In this document: piece by piece, positions 37,224 to 47,507 of the stretch
How the letters are laid out: the number at the start of each line of letters is the position of its first letter
Numbering within the stretch: the stretch's first letter is position 1
Assembly: GCA_002713365.1 (NCBI GenBank)
Contig: PASR01000011.1
Location: forward strand, 229,856 to 293,855
DNA from: Rhodospirillaceae bacterium
GTDB lineage: Bacteria; Pseudomonadota; Alphaproteobacteria; UBA6615
Length of the DNA: 64,000 nucleotides
Reading direction: 5' to 3'
Made by a program: the position numbers and the translations under genes
The notes under the pieces: model-generated
The model's database searches: none
Seen by the model: the letters and a program-made list of their open reading frames with translations, nothing else
Told to the model about the DNA's origin: nothing

Positions 37224-38530
37224 ATCCTAAGATCAATAAATGCTGACTGACGTAGATCACGTAAATATCTACGAGATAACATATCTATTCGTTGCCTTAA
37301 TAATGTGTTTCTAATTTTATTTTTTTCTAGATCTTCCGAATCTTGTCGTTCGCAAATCATGATGATCTGAATATTATTTTCATTAAGGACTGCCTTGCTG
37401 GGTATACCTATTTCTAAATTTGCGGCTATTATTCTTAATTTTTCATTTAGATCACCTAATCTATACCTGGATGGTTTTCTCGGTTGAGGTGTTCCGATTT
37501 TTTTAGCTATTTTATTGAATTTTCTGCAGCCCACTACATCTTTTAAAGATTTTTCAATTTCTTTAATTGCTGAATTTAGATAATTATTTGAGGTTTTCTT
37601 ATCAATTGTTTTAATAATTTGGCGCAAAGAAACTATAGTATCATCATTTTCAATGCTTTTTAGCTTGCGCTTATTTTTTATTTGTAAAATTAAATAGCCA
37701 TCTTGAGTCAAAATCGGATTAGTTACTTCCCCTACCTTAAGTTTATTAATGGCTTGGTTGGCATTATCATTTAGTTCCCCTTCTTGTATCCAACCAATAT
37801 CCCCTCCTATCGCAGCACTAGCACTTGTCGAAAACTGACGTGCTATTTTTTTAATATCTGTTCCATTTCGTATCTGTTCAACCAATCTATTAGCCAAGTC
37901 ACTTATGGTTTGCTTTTGGGATATTTCATCAATTGGCAATAGAACTTCATTAATATGATACTGAATTTTACCTTTAACTGAATCAATGCGTTTAATAACT
38001 TTTTCGACCTCTTCTTCACTAATTTCTATAGTTGGTACCACTCTGCGACCTATAAATTTTTGCCATATTATACTGGCACTAATCTGACTGAGTGCAGCTT
38101 TGGCAGAAATTCCATTACTTTTTATCATGTCATTAAAACTACCCTGCGGAATGTTATTTAATTTTTCAATCCTGCTTAATGCACTATTCATTTCTTTATT
38201 TGTTACACTAATATTGAGTCTTTCAGCTTCTTCGTTTTTTAAAGTCTCATCGATCAAATCCCTCAGAACCTGGGGGGCTAGTGAACGTTTTTGTTTATCG
38301 TTATTTGGTAAACCCGCTGAAAAAATTATTAGTTGTATTCTTTCTTGAAGATCAAAAGTTGATATTACTTTGTCATTAACTATTGCCGCAATTTGGTTTA
38401 CTTTTTGGGCTTGGATTGGTTCGAAATTTGACATAAGAAAGATTAATGCCATTGGAATTAGTAGCAGGCTTTTATTGAGCCCTACTAACGAAATTTGAAT
38501 TACTTTGGTGTAGTTTTTCTCTAATTGCAT
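37220..38530 (-). CDS. surA: Periplasmic chaperone/peptidyl-prolyl isomerase SurA
   Basis: SurA escorts outer-membrane proteins to BAM. A signal peptide spans about residues 18-41 (SLLLIPMALIFLMSNFEPIQA). The SurA N domain follows (VNQIAAIVNDKVISTFDLQERI), then parvulin-like PPIase domain(s) (YHINEVLLPI, GGDIGWIQEGELN, VGEVTNPILTQDGYLILQI). The charged C-terminal part has several further Lys/Ile-rich stretches. It is 436 residues long and lies next to lptD, its best-known client, as in many proteobacteria. Confidence 0.9.
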   Translation of the reverse strand: MQLEKNYTKVIQISLVGLNKSLLLIPMALIFLMSNFEPIQAQKVNQIAAIVNDKVISTFDLQERIQLIIFSAGLPNNDKQKRSLAPQVLRDLIDETLKNEEAERLNISVTNKEMNSALSRIEKLNNIPQGSFNDMIKSNGISAKAALSQISASIIWQKFIGRRVVPTIEISEEEVEKVIKRIDSVKGKIQYHINEVLLPIDEISQKQTISDLANRLVEQIRNGTDIKKIARQFSTSASAAIGGDIGWIQEGELNDNANQAINKLKVGEVTNPILTQDGYLILQIKNKRKLKSIENDDTIVSLRQIIKTIDKKTSNNYLNSAIKEIEKSLKDVVGCRKFNKIAKKIGTPQPRKPSRYRLGDLNEKLRIIAANLEIGIPSKAVLNENNIQIIMICERQDSEDLEKNKIRNTLLRQRIDMLSRRYLRDLRQSAFIDLRI

Positions 38531-38603
38531 TTTAATTCTATATATAGTTTTCTCACAGGCATCATTTATTAATTTGTATTTTAGTTGTTCTTATAGCAAC
38601 ACA

Positions 38604-40742
38604 TTAAAATGGAACCCCAAATTCCCCTAGTGTTTTGAAAACAAGTCTTAAAAAAACACTTTCTTCTGGAGGTACATCGCGATCCTTGGTGTATGTTCGT
38701 CTATAATCTATGGAAAAATCTAGGCAATCACAATTATACTTTAATGAAGTGCCCCACGAACGCATACCACCTTCAGAGCTTAAGTCACGACGAGTATCAA
38801 CTTGAGCAGTCCATTGATTTGTTAGGTCGTATGAGAAACTGGCATGTATTTCCTCACGCTTGGGAAATTCACCTATCTCATCAAAAAATATATAATTAAT
38901 GTTAGTATTTAATTTTTTAATATTAGCGCTTGCTGATACCTCGGTACGCTTTACCTTGAAATCTCCAACATCTAAGCGAGCTTTATATGAAATATCTAGT
39001 AGTTCATTTGGTTTAATAGTTAATCTTCCTACAACATCCGATTCTTTTTCATTAAGACCAGAACCCTCCGCAAATGTATTAACTTCATTAAATTTATATG
39101 ATTGGCCAATTATAAACGTGCTACTGCTTCCGTTATCACTATAATACCCTCCCCGAAGTCCGTAGGAAATGCGGCTACCACTTTCTACGCGATCTTTTCC
39201 AGGAAACCTGGTTGCACTAAACAAATTTGATTCGTCAAATTCTACCGCTAGGCTATCCTCGTTTGGAATTAGATCTGGATTACTCCCATTGGGTGCCAGA
39301 ATTATAGACGCCATTGGCTCGATTAAAACTCCACTAGCTTTATTTCTTTTTATCAGAGGATATCTCCAGTCAGCTATGGCTTGAGGAAATATACGACCAG
39401 TTGCGCCACTTTTTAATTTTCCTGAGGGCATCAAATTATTAGTTACATTATATGCATCTGTTTGTAGGTTTACTCCCAGTGTTGTAACAAAACCTAGACT
39501 ACTAATATGGGGAAGGAGCCAACCAAATGAGATGCTTCCCCTTTGGCTTGATGTGCCTTCTTTACGTATTAAAGATTGGAAGTTAAAATTCAGATTTATG
39601 CGCTCATTGTTTTTACCGGGTAAACTTGAGTAGTTATAGTCAATCTTAGGTAACACTAATGGAATTTCTTCTTGTTTATCCGTGTCTCTTAAGCCCTGAA
39701 AATAAACGCTTTCCGAAGATAGATAGCTACGCTGGGTAAATCTCTCAAGCAAAACTCTATTTTTAAGTGTGTTTTTTCCTGGAAATCCAAAACGAGATAA
39801 ATATGTATCATCAGAGGCTATGTTAATGTCACTGCCCCAACGCCATTTATCATCAATTGCAAATTTTAGAGTGCTATCAATGTGCCCTCGTGCTCTTTTT
39901 TTTCCTTTATTAGTCGTATCATAGATTGCACTTAACCTAGCCCTTAATTCACCGTTACCAAATGATTGTCGGTATTCTCCAGTTACCAATGGATAGTTAG
40001 TTGCGTATATTATTGGATCAAAAGTCAGATCTTTGTCGCCTGAGATTGACCAAAAATATGGCAAACGAAAAGCAGAGCCTAGAGAAGCTGCTCCTCCAAA
40101 AGTTGGGGTGAGTATACCCGACCTTCTTTTTACCCCCGGATCTGGATGGCTAAGATAGGGCGTGAATGCGATTGGAAGTCCTAGTAATTCTAATCTAGCA
40201 TTTCGATATGTTACTTGTCTTTTAATTTGATCATGAATAACTTTCTCAGCTTTTATATTCCATATAGGCTCAATGTCAAAACCTAGGCAACTACGACAAG
40301 CAGAGTAAATTGCTTTGCTCAGCATTGTTTTATTACCGCCCTTTATTTGTGCACTAACGGCAGCAAGTCTAGAATCATCTTCCAATAGCATTTTAAAGCC
40401 GCGTAAAAAACCTTCACGTAGATCATCAGTTAACACCGCATACTCAGAAAAAAGGACCTCGCCGGTTGGCTCAACTAAAACTACATTACCAGATGCTGTC
40501 ACCAAATTATTTGCTTGATTATATGAAACTTTATTAGCTGTTAAAATGCGTTCTTTATGACTAATCTCAACGTTACCCTGAGCAGTTAAGACACCTAATT
40601 TATCATCGAATTTTAATTCATCGGCAGTTAACAATATTGGTAAATTCTTATTATGCGTTTGTTCACTATTTGCGATAGAAGTAAGTAAAATGAATGAGTT
40701 TATTATTAAAAACATAAAAATAAATGTATTTTTGCCTAACAT
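38604..40742 (-). CDS. lptD: LPS-assembly protein LptD
   Basis: LptD is the outer-membrane barrel that, with LptE, places LPS in the outer leaflet. It has a signal peptide in residues 1-27, then an LptA/OstA-like jellyroll (LLTADELKFDDKLGVLTAQGNVEI, LTANKVSYNQANNLVTASGNVVL) and a long beta-barrel domain ending in alternating hydrophobic strands and a terminal Phe. Cys pairs in SACRSCLG and YNCDCLDF could form the inter-domain disulfides LptD needs. At 712 residues it is a little shorter than the E. coli protein. It overlaps lptG by one base (TAATG). Confidence 0.92.
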   Translation of the reverse strand: MLGKNTFIFMFLIINSFILLTSIANSEQTHNKNLPILLTADELKFDDKLGVLTAQGNVEISHKERILTANKVSYNQANNLVTASGNVVLVEPTGEVLFSEYAVLTDDLREGFLRGFKMLLEDDSRLAAVSAQIKGGNKTMLSKAIYSACRSCLGFDIEPIWNIKAEKVIHDQIKRQVTYRNARLELLGLPIAFTPYLSHPDPGVKRRSGILTPTFGGAASLGSAFRLPYFWSISGDKDLTFDPIIYATNYPLVTGEYRQSFGNGELRARLSAIYDTTNKGKKRARGHIDSTLKFAIDDKWRWGSDINIASDDTYLSRFGFPGKNTLKNRVLLERFTQRSYLSSESVYFQGLRDTDKQEEIPLVLPKIDYNYSSLPGKNNERINLNFNFQSLIRKEGTSSQRGSISFGWLLPHISSLGFVTTLGVNLQTDAYNVTNNLMPSGKLKSGATGRIFPQAIADWRYPLIKRNKASGVLIEPMASIILAPNGSNPDLIPNEDSLAVEFDESNLFSATRFPGKDRVESGSRISYGLRGGYYSDNGSSSTFIIGQSYKFNEVNTFAEGSGLNEKESDVVGRLTIKPNELLDISYKARLDVGDFKVKRTEVSASANIKKLNTNINYIFFDEIGEFPKREEIHASFSYDLTNQWTAQVDTRRDLSSEGGMRSWGTSLKYNCDCLDFSIDYRRTYTKDRDVPPEESVFLRLVFKTLGEFGVPF

Positions 40743-41839
40743 TAGCCATCCTCTAGATGCAGTAGCAAGGCAACTCCAGCCATAAGGCTAACACCAGCAG
40801 GAGTCCAGGCTGCCAGTATGACCGGGACACCACCTCCTAAACCGATAGCATGTACAACATTTGTCATTATAAAAAGCAAAAATGCTGTTAATACACCCAT
40901 TATGAGAAGCAGTGTTGCACCTCCGCGACGACTCAAACGCATTGAAAAGCTGGCAGCAATCATAACCATAGCTATAAGTAAAAATGGTTCGGCAAGTAAT
41001 GCATGTAATTCAAGACGATGTGGTAAAGCAGAAAACCCTGTTTCTTCAAGAATATTTATGAATCGTGGTAGACTCCAAAAAGAGACTGTTTCGGGGCTGG
41101 CAAAACTATCTTGTATTTTTTCCGAAGTTAGGTCTGTTTTTAAGCTATGAGTTTGAACAAACCTTCCTGGTTTCTCGGGGCCGTTGAGCCATGCTTCTGT
41201 TAGCTCCCACTTTCCATCGGCTAGTTTTGCTGTTTTAGCGTCAATTCGGCCGCTAAAACGATCTTCTTCTTCCAACAGGAAAAGTATTACATCTCTTAGT
41301 TCTAATGCATCTGGCTGAATTGATTGGGCATGTATCACTGCCTGTCCTTTTTCACCATATGATTGCCTTAGCCAAATACCAGAAGATGACACTGCCAGTA
41401 GAGAAGAACGACCAGTGAAATGACGGCCTTCTAATTCCTCATATTGTGATAATAAAATTGAGGATAATGGATTAAGTAGTGTTACCTTAGCTATACCAAT
41501 CATAATCACTACTAGCACTGCTGGTAACATAAATTGCCAAACTGATACACCCGCTGATCGTATGATTACTAGTTCATGATTACGGTTAAGATGGAAGTAC
41601 GTAATGATACTGCTAAACATTGCGGCGAAAGGTATTGTTTCTTGAGCTAAGTAAGGAGCTCGAAGGAGTGTCATGCTGGTTATGATAGCTGTTGAAGCAT
41701 TCTCCTTAGATGCACTGCGTCGTAGTAATTCTACAGCATCAATTAGAATTATAACTGCAACCATAGCCAGGAAAACTGCAACAAACCAAAATAAAAATTG
41801 TCGGCCAATATAAATGAATAAAGTACGTGAGAGTATCAT
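40742..41839 (-). CDS. lptG: LPS export ABC transporter permease LptG
   Basis: One of the two inner-membrane permeases that pull LPS from the inner membrane for export (LptB2FG). The YjgP/YjgQ fold is seen as N-terminal membrane helices (LFIYIGRQFLFWFVAVFLAM onward), a periplasmic beta-jellyroll (GRSSLLAVSSSGIWLRQ...) and C-terminal helices. It is 365 residues. Lying between lptF and lptD supports LptG rather than LptF. Confidence 0.9.
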   Translation of the reverse strand: MILSRTLFIYIGRQFLFWFVAVFLAMVAVIILIDAVELLRRSASKENASTAIITSMTLLRAPYLAQETIPFAAMFSSIITYFHLNRNHELVIIRSAGVSVWQFMLPAVLVVIMIGIAKVTLLNPLSSILLSQYEELEGRHFTGRSSLLAVSSSGIWLRQSYGEKGQAVIHAQSIQPDALELRDVILFLLEEEDRFSGRIDAKTAKLADGKWELTEAWLNGPEKPGRFVQTHSLKTDLTSEKIQDSFASPETVSFWSLPRFINILEETGFSALPHRLELHALLAEPFLLIAMVMIAASFSMRLSRRGGATLLLIMGVLTAFLLFIMTNVVHAIGLGGGVPVILAAWTPAGVSLMAGVALLLHLEDG

Positions 41840-41854
41840 TTGTAATTTGCTCTG

Positions 41855-42985
41855 CTAACTACTTGTATTTGGTTTATTATTATCTGCCTTATTTCTAAGT
41901 TGCAATTTACCTTCGTGAAATAAAATAAAAGCAGCTAGGAATGCTGAAAAAATAGGCAGGGCGTATGTTAGGGGTATGAGTGCAAGGGTATTCTGAGATA
42001 AATTAAAAAGGCTAATTGCCGATAATTGAAGAAGGGCTATAAAAGAAATAGCTAAGAGTATTCTAACTGTTTGTCCACGTCGGTTAAAATCTCCAACTAG
42101 CAGGGCTAATAGGCCAATAAGCACGAAAGCAAGTATATATAGAGGTGCAGTAATTCTCCGGTGGCCTTCAGCAATTAATTGTTTAGCATAAAACTGATCA
42201 TTTATACTATTATCAGGGTTTAGTAGACTATCGATAAACCTTTCTTTAGGCTCCATCCATCGCGCTTCCTTTGCCTGGTTAAAAACACCTAAATCCAACG
42301 AATATTGATCAAAATAGAATAATGTGAGACGTCCGTTTTTACGATCAATAAGCTGTTGACTGCCATTAAACATAACGACTCGGATTCCTTGCTCTGTTTG
42401 TGTCGCTATTCCTCGCTCGGCCAAGTATGTTACTGGCTTTTCTGGATTGCGTGCATCATGTGTAAATATACCACGAAGTTCACCTTGTCCTTCTCTTTTA
42501 CGTATATAAACAGTAAATTTATCGCTAGGAGTGTTAAATTTTTGTTCTTGAAGAAGAATACTACTGAATGCGTTACGATATATGTACTGCTTGGCCTTGA
42601 AATTAGAATACATCAAAGGTGTTAAATATAAGTGAAGTGGAAAACTTATTGCCATAGTAAATAAAGCTAAAATAATTCCTGGCGCGGCTATTGACCACTG
42701 GCTAAATCCACTAGCCCGCATAATTACTAGCTCGCTATCGTTTAATAGCCGATTATATACGCTAAGAACGGCAGCTACTATGGCTATTGGTAAAATCGTG
42801 GTCAGAAAACCGGGTACTCGGTACATAATAAGTTCAAACAGAACGGAAATTGGCAGACCTCTATTTAAAATAAAGTCAATTAAGCGAAGCGATCCAAAAA
42901 GCGATACAATAACAGTTAATGACACCGTTACTATAAGTGTAGTGATAACAAGTTGTCGAAATATGTATTTACCAATTGCCTTCAT
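41855..42985 (-). CDS. lptF: LPS export ABC transporter permease LptF
   Basis: Partner permease of LptG, 376 residues with the same YjgP/YjgQ layout: IFRQLVITTLIVTVSLTV at the start, LPIAIVAAVLSVYNRL with the coupling-helix SELVIMRASG, a periplasmic domain, and three C-terminal membrane helices. Upstream and first in order, it is assigned LptF by synteny. It is 15 bases from lptG and divergent from pepA across a 216-base spacer. No lptB is in the window. Confidence 0.9.
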   Translation of the reverse strand: MKAIGKYIFRQLVITTLIVTVSLTVIVSLFGSLRLIDFILNRGLPISVLFELIMYRVPGFLTTILPIAIVAAVLSVYNRLLNDSELVIMRASGFSQWSIAAPGIILALFTMAISFPLHLYLTPLMYSNFKAKQYIYRNAFSSILLQEQKFNTPSDKFTVYIRKREGQGELRGIFTHDARNPEKPVTYLAERGIATQTEQGIRVVMFNGSQQLIDRKNGRLTLFYFDQYSLDLGVFNQAKEARWMEPKERFIDSLLNPDNSINDQFYAKQLIAEGHRRITAPLYILAFVLIGLLALLVGDFNRRGQTVRILLAISFIALLQLSAISLFNLSQNTLALIPLTYALPIFSAFLAAFILFHEGKLQLRNKADNNKPNTSS

Positions 42986-43201
42986 CTCAAAAGTTGCTTT
43001 GTTTTTAAGCCCTCTCTTTACTGATCACTAATACATGATAGCCCAAACTTTTATGATTCTGATAATTAGTAACAGATCATCATAAAGCTACAAACAACTA
43101 GTATGACTCGTCTTGCACTAATTGGTTAGGTGATTTACACGAACATATATTTCTAAACTATTTTATTATGCGTTATTAATGTCTGTATAGGGGTTTTAGA
43201 T

Positions 43202-44695
43202 ATGAAAATTTCATTTGCTGATCTTAAGTTACCGGTGAGAGGTATTATTGTATTAGCTGTTGGTCTTAATAATAAATTAAGTGAGAACGGTGAGCGGGTT
43301 AACAAACAAGTTGATGGAGCTTTATCAAGGGCAGTATATACATCAAAATTTAGCGGTAAAAGCGGAGAGTATCTTGCGGTTATTGGACCTTCTTCACGAA
43401 AAAACGCTACTTATGTGCTTATTGGTACGGGAGATCAGGGTGAATTTGGCGAATTAGAGGCACAAGTTTTCGGGGCGACTATAACTAAGGCTATTCAATC
43501 TCTAGATAAGACTGAAGCGACAGTTATTGTTGACTTTTCAATAGAGAAATCAGGTGTATCAAATGATGTAGCTTGTCAAGTTGGATATGGTGCTTTACTG
43601 CGCAGTTATAGTTATAATAAGTACATAACAGGCGCTGCAGAGAATAAAAAACCTAGTAAGGAACTAAAGTCTCTAACTTTAATGGTTGCTAATCCCACAA
43701 CTTCTCGTAGGCGATTTAGAAGATTTTCTTCGATAGCTGATGGGGTTAACTTTTCTCGAGACCTGGTATCTGAACCTAGTAATGTTAAATCACCAAAATG
43801 GATGTCTAGGCAGTGTAGAAAACTTTCTAAATTAGGTGTTAAGGTAGAAGTTCTGGGTGAGAGTCAGATGAGAAAGTTAAGTATGAATGCATTGCTTGGT
43901 GTTGGTCAGGGTAGCGTTAGAGAGTCTCAATGTGTGGTGATGAGTTGGAATGGTGGAAAGTCTAAAGATAAGCCACTGGCACTTGTTGGCAAAGGAGTGA
44001 CATTTGATACGGGCGGAATATCTATTAAGCCCGCTGGTGGTATGGAGGATATGATATGGGATATGGGAGGCGCCGGAACAGTCATTGGTACCATGTACTC
44101 GCTGGCTGCTAGAAAAGCTAATGCTAATGTGGTTGGAGTTGTTGGATTAGTTGAAAATATGCCTGATGGAAACGCACAACGTCCTGGGGATATTGTTAAA
44201 TCTATGTCTGGTCAAACTATTGAAGTGATAAATACTGATGCGGAGGGAAGACTAGTTCTGGCGGATATGCTTTGGTATACTCAGAAAAGATTTAAACCTA
44301 GGGCGATGATAGATCTAGCTACATTAACAGGAGCGGTAATGGTCGCCCTGGGCCGAGAATATGCTGGCATTTATTCCAATAAAAATGAGCTAGCAGAGCA
44401 AATAATAAATGCAGGTAATTTAGTTGGTGAAAAATTATGGCATTTACCGTTAGATCAAGCTTATGATAAACAGATTAATAGCCCACGAGCAGATATGAAA
44501 AATGTTGGTCCGCGTTGGGGGGGGAGTATTACCGCAGCCCAATTTTTGCAGAGATTTACGAATGGTCTAGATTGGGCTCACCTGGATATAGCTGGTGTTG
44601 CTTGGTCTGATACAGATAAAAGTCTAATGGAGAAAGGTGCAACTGGTTTTGGTGTGCGCGCTCTTGATCGATTTGTTAGTGATAACTATGAATGA
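43202..44695 (+). CDS. pepA: Cytosol aminopeptidase PepA (leucyl aminopeptidase)
   Basis: A hexameric M17 metallo-aminopeptidase. The metal/active-site signatures are complete: LVGKGVTFDTGGISIKP (Lys and Asp), MGGAGTVIGTM, NTDAEGRLVLADML and TLTGAVMVALG. The 497-residue length is normal. The divergent pepA/lptFG arrangement and the following holC are the standard proteobacterial neighbourhood. In E. coli PepA also binds DNA as a Xer accessory factor; whether that holds here is unknown. Confidence 0.95.
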   Translation: MKISFADLKLPVRGIIVLAVGLNNKLSENGERVNKQVDGALSRAVYTSKFSGKSGEYLAVIGPSSRKNATYVLIGTGDQGEFGELEAQVFGATITKAIQSLDKTEATVIVDFSIEKSGVSNDVACQVGYGALLRSYSYNKYITGAAENKKPSKELKSLTLMVANPTTSRRRFRRFSSIADGVNFSRDLVSEPSNVKSPKWMSRQCRKLSKLGVKVEVLGESQMRKLSMNALLGVGQGSVRESQCVVMSWNGGKSKDKPLALVGKGVTFDTGGISIKPAGGMEDMIWDMGGAGTVIGTMYSLAARKANANVVGVVGLVENMPDGNAQRPGDIVKSMSGQTIEVINTDAEGRLVLADMLWYTQKRFKPRAMIDLATLTGAVMVALGREYAGIYSNKNELAEQIINAGNLVGEKLWHLPLDQAYDKQINSPRADMKNVGPRWGGSITAAQFLQRFTNGLDWAHLDIAGVAWSDTDKSLMEKGATGFGVRALDRFVSDNYE

Positions 44696-44715
44696 GATAA
44701 TTCTGAGTATAGCTA

Positions 44716-45174
44716 GTGACCGAAGTTCGTTTTTATCATCTAACTAATAATTCTATTGAAGATGTATTGCCTTTGATGCTTGAACGAGCCGTGTCTCGAG
44801 ATAAAAAAAGAGCAATGGTGCTAGCTGGTTCAGTAGATCGTGTCGAGTATCTTAGTAATTATTTATGGATTTATAGTGATAAAGGCTTCTTACCCCACGG
44901 TAGTAAAGAAGATGGAAGGCCTGATATGCAGCCGATATGGTTAACAGATTCTGCCGAGAATATTAATGAAGCCAATATACTTTTTTTAGTAGATGGAGGG
45001 TTTATGGATTGTGTTAACGGCTTTGACCTAGTTTGTAATATATTTGATAGTCGTGATTCTAATGCTTTATTATCTGCGCGTAAAAACTGGGATCACTATA
45101 AAAAACAAGAGAATGAATTAACTTATTGGCAACAAACTGATGATGGAAAATGGCAAAAAGATAGTAATTTTTAA
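44716..45174 (+). CDS. holC: DNA polymerase III chi subunit
   Basis: HolC links the clamp loader to SSB at the replication fork. VRFYHLTNNSIEDVLPLMLERAV, LWIYSDKGFLPHGSKEDG and QPIWLTDS are typical of the chi family. It is 152 residues with a GTG start 20 bases after pepA and no strong ribosome site, so coupling to pepA translation is likely. The gene is short and divergent in the family as a whole, but the pepA-holC order supports it. Confidence 0.9.
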   Translation: MTEVRFYHLTNNSIEDVLPLMLERAVSRDKKRAMVLAGSVDRVEYLSNYLWIYSDKGFLPHGSKEDGRPDMQPIWLTDSAENINEANILFLVDGGFMDCVNGFDLVCNIFDSRDSNALLSARKNWDHYKKQENELTYWQQTDDGKWQKDSNF

Positions 45175-45291
45175 AGAACAAAGATATTTTACACTAAATC
45201 AATTTATAACTAAGCTTGCTCTTGACAGACATCGTAGATATAAGGCGCTCCGCAAATATAAATAAATTAGATATTAATGGAGTTGACACAC

Positions 45292-45714
45292 ATGTCAGTC
45301 GAACGAACACTTTCGATGATTAAGCCTGATGCTACGCGGAGAAATATAACTGGTAAAGTGATAGATCGCCTTGAAACAGCCGGACTCAGGGTTGTAGCTC
45401 AAAGAAGAATACAGCTGACTAAGGAGCGCGCAGAAGAGTTTTATGGAGTTCATAAGGAACGGCCCTTTTTTAAAGATTTAGTTTCATTTATGACATCAGG
45501 CCCAATAGTTGTACAAGTTTTAGAGGGTGATAATGCAATAGCTCTTAATCGTGAAGTAATGGGAGCTACAAATCCAGCGGAAGCAGCAGAAGGTACCATA
45601 AGAAAAGAATTTGCTGAATCAATAGAAGCTAATTCAGTACATGGTAGTGATGGGCCAGATACGGCCAGTCAAGAAATTAGCTTCTTTTTTTCAAGTGACG
45701 AAATAGTTGGCTAA
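45292..45714 (+). CDS. ndk: Nucleoside diphosphate kinase
   Basis: Ndk balances NTP and dNTP pools by phosphate transfer through an active-site His, here in [40 protein letters not shown] and [17 protein letters not shown] are also clear. ATG 45292 is preferred to ATG 45277: GGAG at 45279-45282 is 9 bases upstream and the protein is then the standard 140 residues. Confidence 0.96.
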   Translation: MSVERTLSMIKPDATRRNITGKVIDRLETAGLRVVAQRRIQLTKERAEEFYGVHKERPFFKDLVSFMTSGPIVVQVLEGDNAIALNREVMGATNPAEAAEGTIRKEFAESIEANSVHGSDGPDTASQEISFFFSSDEIVG

Positions 45715-45772
45715 ATAAATATATACAAGCAGAATATAATACAGTCAGCGTAATCTTTGACGAAGAAAATAG

Positions 45773-46426
45773 TTATTCCAGTGAAGGGTTGAAGGTTATT
45801 TCATCTATTTTATTGCCTGATATATCTATAACTAGCTGATTTTTAATTTTTATTTTGTTTGATGCTATCAAACGAATGGCGTGTGAATAGCATTTATGTT
45901 CAGATTTTAGGATTCGCTTTGCCAAAGAATCCTTATTATCGTTCGGTAACACTGGAACGGCGGCTTGCATTATTATTGGACCAGCGTCCATGTCTTTTGT
46001 AACAAAATGAACAGTACAACCGCTTATTTTAACTCCAGAATTAATTACTTCTGCGTGAGAATTAGTACCTTTGAACGCAGGCAAAAGAGAGGGATGGATA
46101 TTTATTATTTTGTTTGGCCATTTTTCAATAAACCAACCGCTTAACAAACGCATAAATCCAGCTAAACAAATAAGTTCTACACCTGAAGCATATAAGGTTT
46201 CGTTAAGGTCCTTATCAAAACTCTCTCTATCACTATAGTTGTTATGCTCAATAACCTGAGTTTCAATATTAGCTTCTATAGCGTGTTTTAAACCCTGTGC
46301 GTCAGGTTTGTTGGAAATCACTAGAACAATTTCAGCTGGATAGTTATTTTCTGAGCAAGCATTAATTAAAGCCTGTAGATTTGATCCCCGCCCTGAGATA
46401 AGAATTCCTAATTTTAGCTTTTTCAT
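45773..46426 (-). CDS. purN: Phosphoribosylglycinamide formyltransferase (GAR transformylase 1)
   Basis: PurN adds the first formyl group in purine synthesis using 10-formyl-THF. Signatures are ISGRGSNLQALI, LAGFMRLLSGWFI, NIHPSLLPAFKG with Asn/His of the active site, and GCTVHFVTKDMDAGPII with the catalytic Asp. It is 217 residues. It lies 9 bases after purM on the same strand, the common purM-purN operon. Confidence 0.95.
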   Translation of the reverse strand: MKKLKLGILISGRGSNLQALINACSENNYPAEIVLVISNKPDAQGLKHAIEANIETQVIEHNNYSDRESFDKDLNETLYASGVELICLAGFMRLLSGWFIEKWPNKIINIHPSLLPAFKGTNSHAEVINSGVKISGCTVHFVTKDMDAGPIIMQAAVPVLPNDNKDSLAKRILKSEHKCYSHAIRLIASNKIKIKNQLVIDISGNKIDEITFNPSLE

Positions 46427-46435
46427 TAGAACTAT

Positions 46436-47500
46436 TTAAACAGCATCTAAAGCACATTCCAAGTTATGCAAATCTATTTCTTGGTTTGGTGAATTAGTAA
46501 CTTTTCCAATTTTTACAGCCATCTCTCCTTGGTTGATAAATTCTTTTATGGTGCGCTCTGCATCTTCATCCCTAACTATTACTATCATACCGATTCCACA
46601 ATTAAATGTTCTAGCCATCTCTTCATCTGTAATATTTCCGCTTTTTTGTAACCATTTGAAAATAGGCGGAGCATTCCAGTATTTTCCATCAATTTTAACT
46701 CCGCATGTGCTGGGTAGCACTCTTGGTATATTTTCTAGTAATCCTCCACCAGTAATATGTGCGAGGGCTTTTATTCTTCCATTTTTAACAACGTTAAGGC
46801 AAGAAGTTACGTAGATACGTGTTGGTTTCAACAATGTATCGACAAGGGTTATGCTAGGGTCGTGTTGTGAAGGTCCGTTCAGGTCTGCATCTATTAATTT
46901 AATTACATGTCTTACTAATGAAAAACCATTCGAATGTAAGCCATTTGACGGAAGGCCGATTACTATATCACCTGGAATTGGTGGATTTTGATTATTTGGC
47001 AAAAGTTTTTCCCGCTCCACAGCACCAACTGCAAATCCTGCTATATCATAATCACCATCCTTATATAGACCAGGCATCTCAGCGGTCTCACCGCCAATAA
47101 GTGCGCATCTAGCAAGTTTGCAACCCTCAGCTATTCCATATATAACTTCTGCCGCTATATCAGTACGCAGTTTGGCTGTGGCAAAATAGTCTAAGAACAT
47201 TAGAGGCTCAGCTCCCTGAACTACTAAGTCATTTACACACATTGCTACGAGATCCACTCCAATAGTAGTATGTAAATTACATTCGATAGCTAATTTGAGT
47301 TTTGTTCCGACCCCATCCGTCGCTGATACAAGTAGGGGATCAATAAAACCCGCTGCCTTAGGATCAAATATTCCTCCAAAGCCTCCTATCCCACTAGCTA
47401 CGCCTTTACGGTTAGTTGCGTTTGCTAGCGGACGGATAATATCAACAAGTGCATTGCCTGCTGCGATGTTAACGCCAGAATCTTTATATGTAAGTGAAAT
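46436..47500 (-). CDS. purM: Phosphoribosylformylglycinamidine cyclo-ligase, apparent ATT start
   Basis: PurM closes the imidazole ring of AIR. Reading the minus strand upstream of the first canonical codon (GTG 47257) continues the PurM sequence without a break: LTYKDSGVNIAAGNALVD, GIGGFGGIFD and the ATP-loop SATDGVGTKLKLAIE. These parts are essential, so GTG 47257 cannot be the true start. The frame is open to a TAA at 47534-47536 but contains no ATG, GTG or TTG above 47257. An ATT at 47500-47498 lies 7 bases after GGAG (47511-47508) and just ahead of SLTYKD, where homologues begin. This gives 354 residues, the normal length. A 1-2 base sequence error linking to the out-of-frame ATG at 47520 is the alternative. 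Confidence 0.88.
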   Translation of the reverse strand: MSLTYKDSGVNIAAGNALVDIIRPLANATNRKGVASGIGGFGGIFDPKAAGFIDPLLVSATDGVGTKLKLAIECNLHTTIGVDLVAMCVNDLVVQGAEPLMFLDYFATAKLRTDIAAEVIYGIAEGCKLARCALIGGETAEMPGLYKDGDYDIAGFAVGAVEREKLLPNNQNPPIPGDIVIGLPSNGLHSNGFSLVRHVIKLIDADLNGPSQHDPSITLVDTLLKPTRIYVTSCLNVVKNGRIKALAHITGGGLLENIPRVLPSTCGVKIDGKYWNAPPIFKWLQKSGNITDEEMARTFNCGIGMIVIVRDEDAERTIKEFINQGEMAVKIGKVTNSPNQEIDLHNLECALDAV

Positions 47501-47507
47501 ATTTCTT

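Noticed and set aside
45222-45250. Promoter for ndk from a perfect TTGACA at 45222
   Set aside because: No acceptable -10 box occurs 15-19 bases downstream.
46436-47257. purM starting at GTG 47257
   Set aside because: It would remove the conserved GGFGG and TDGVGTK loops, while the same frame upstream encodes them intact.
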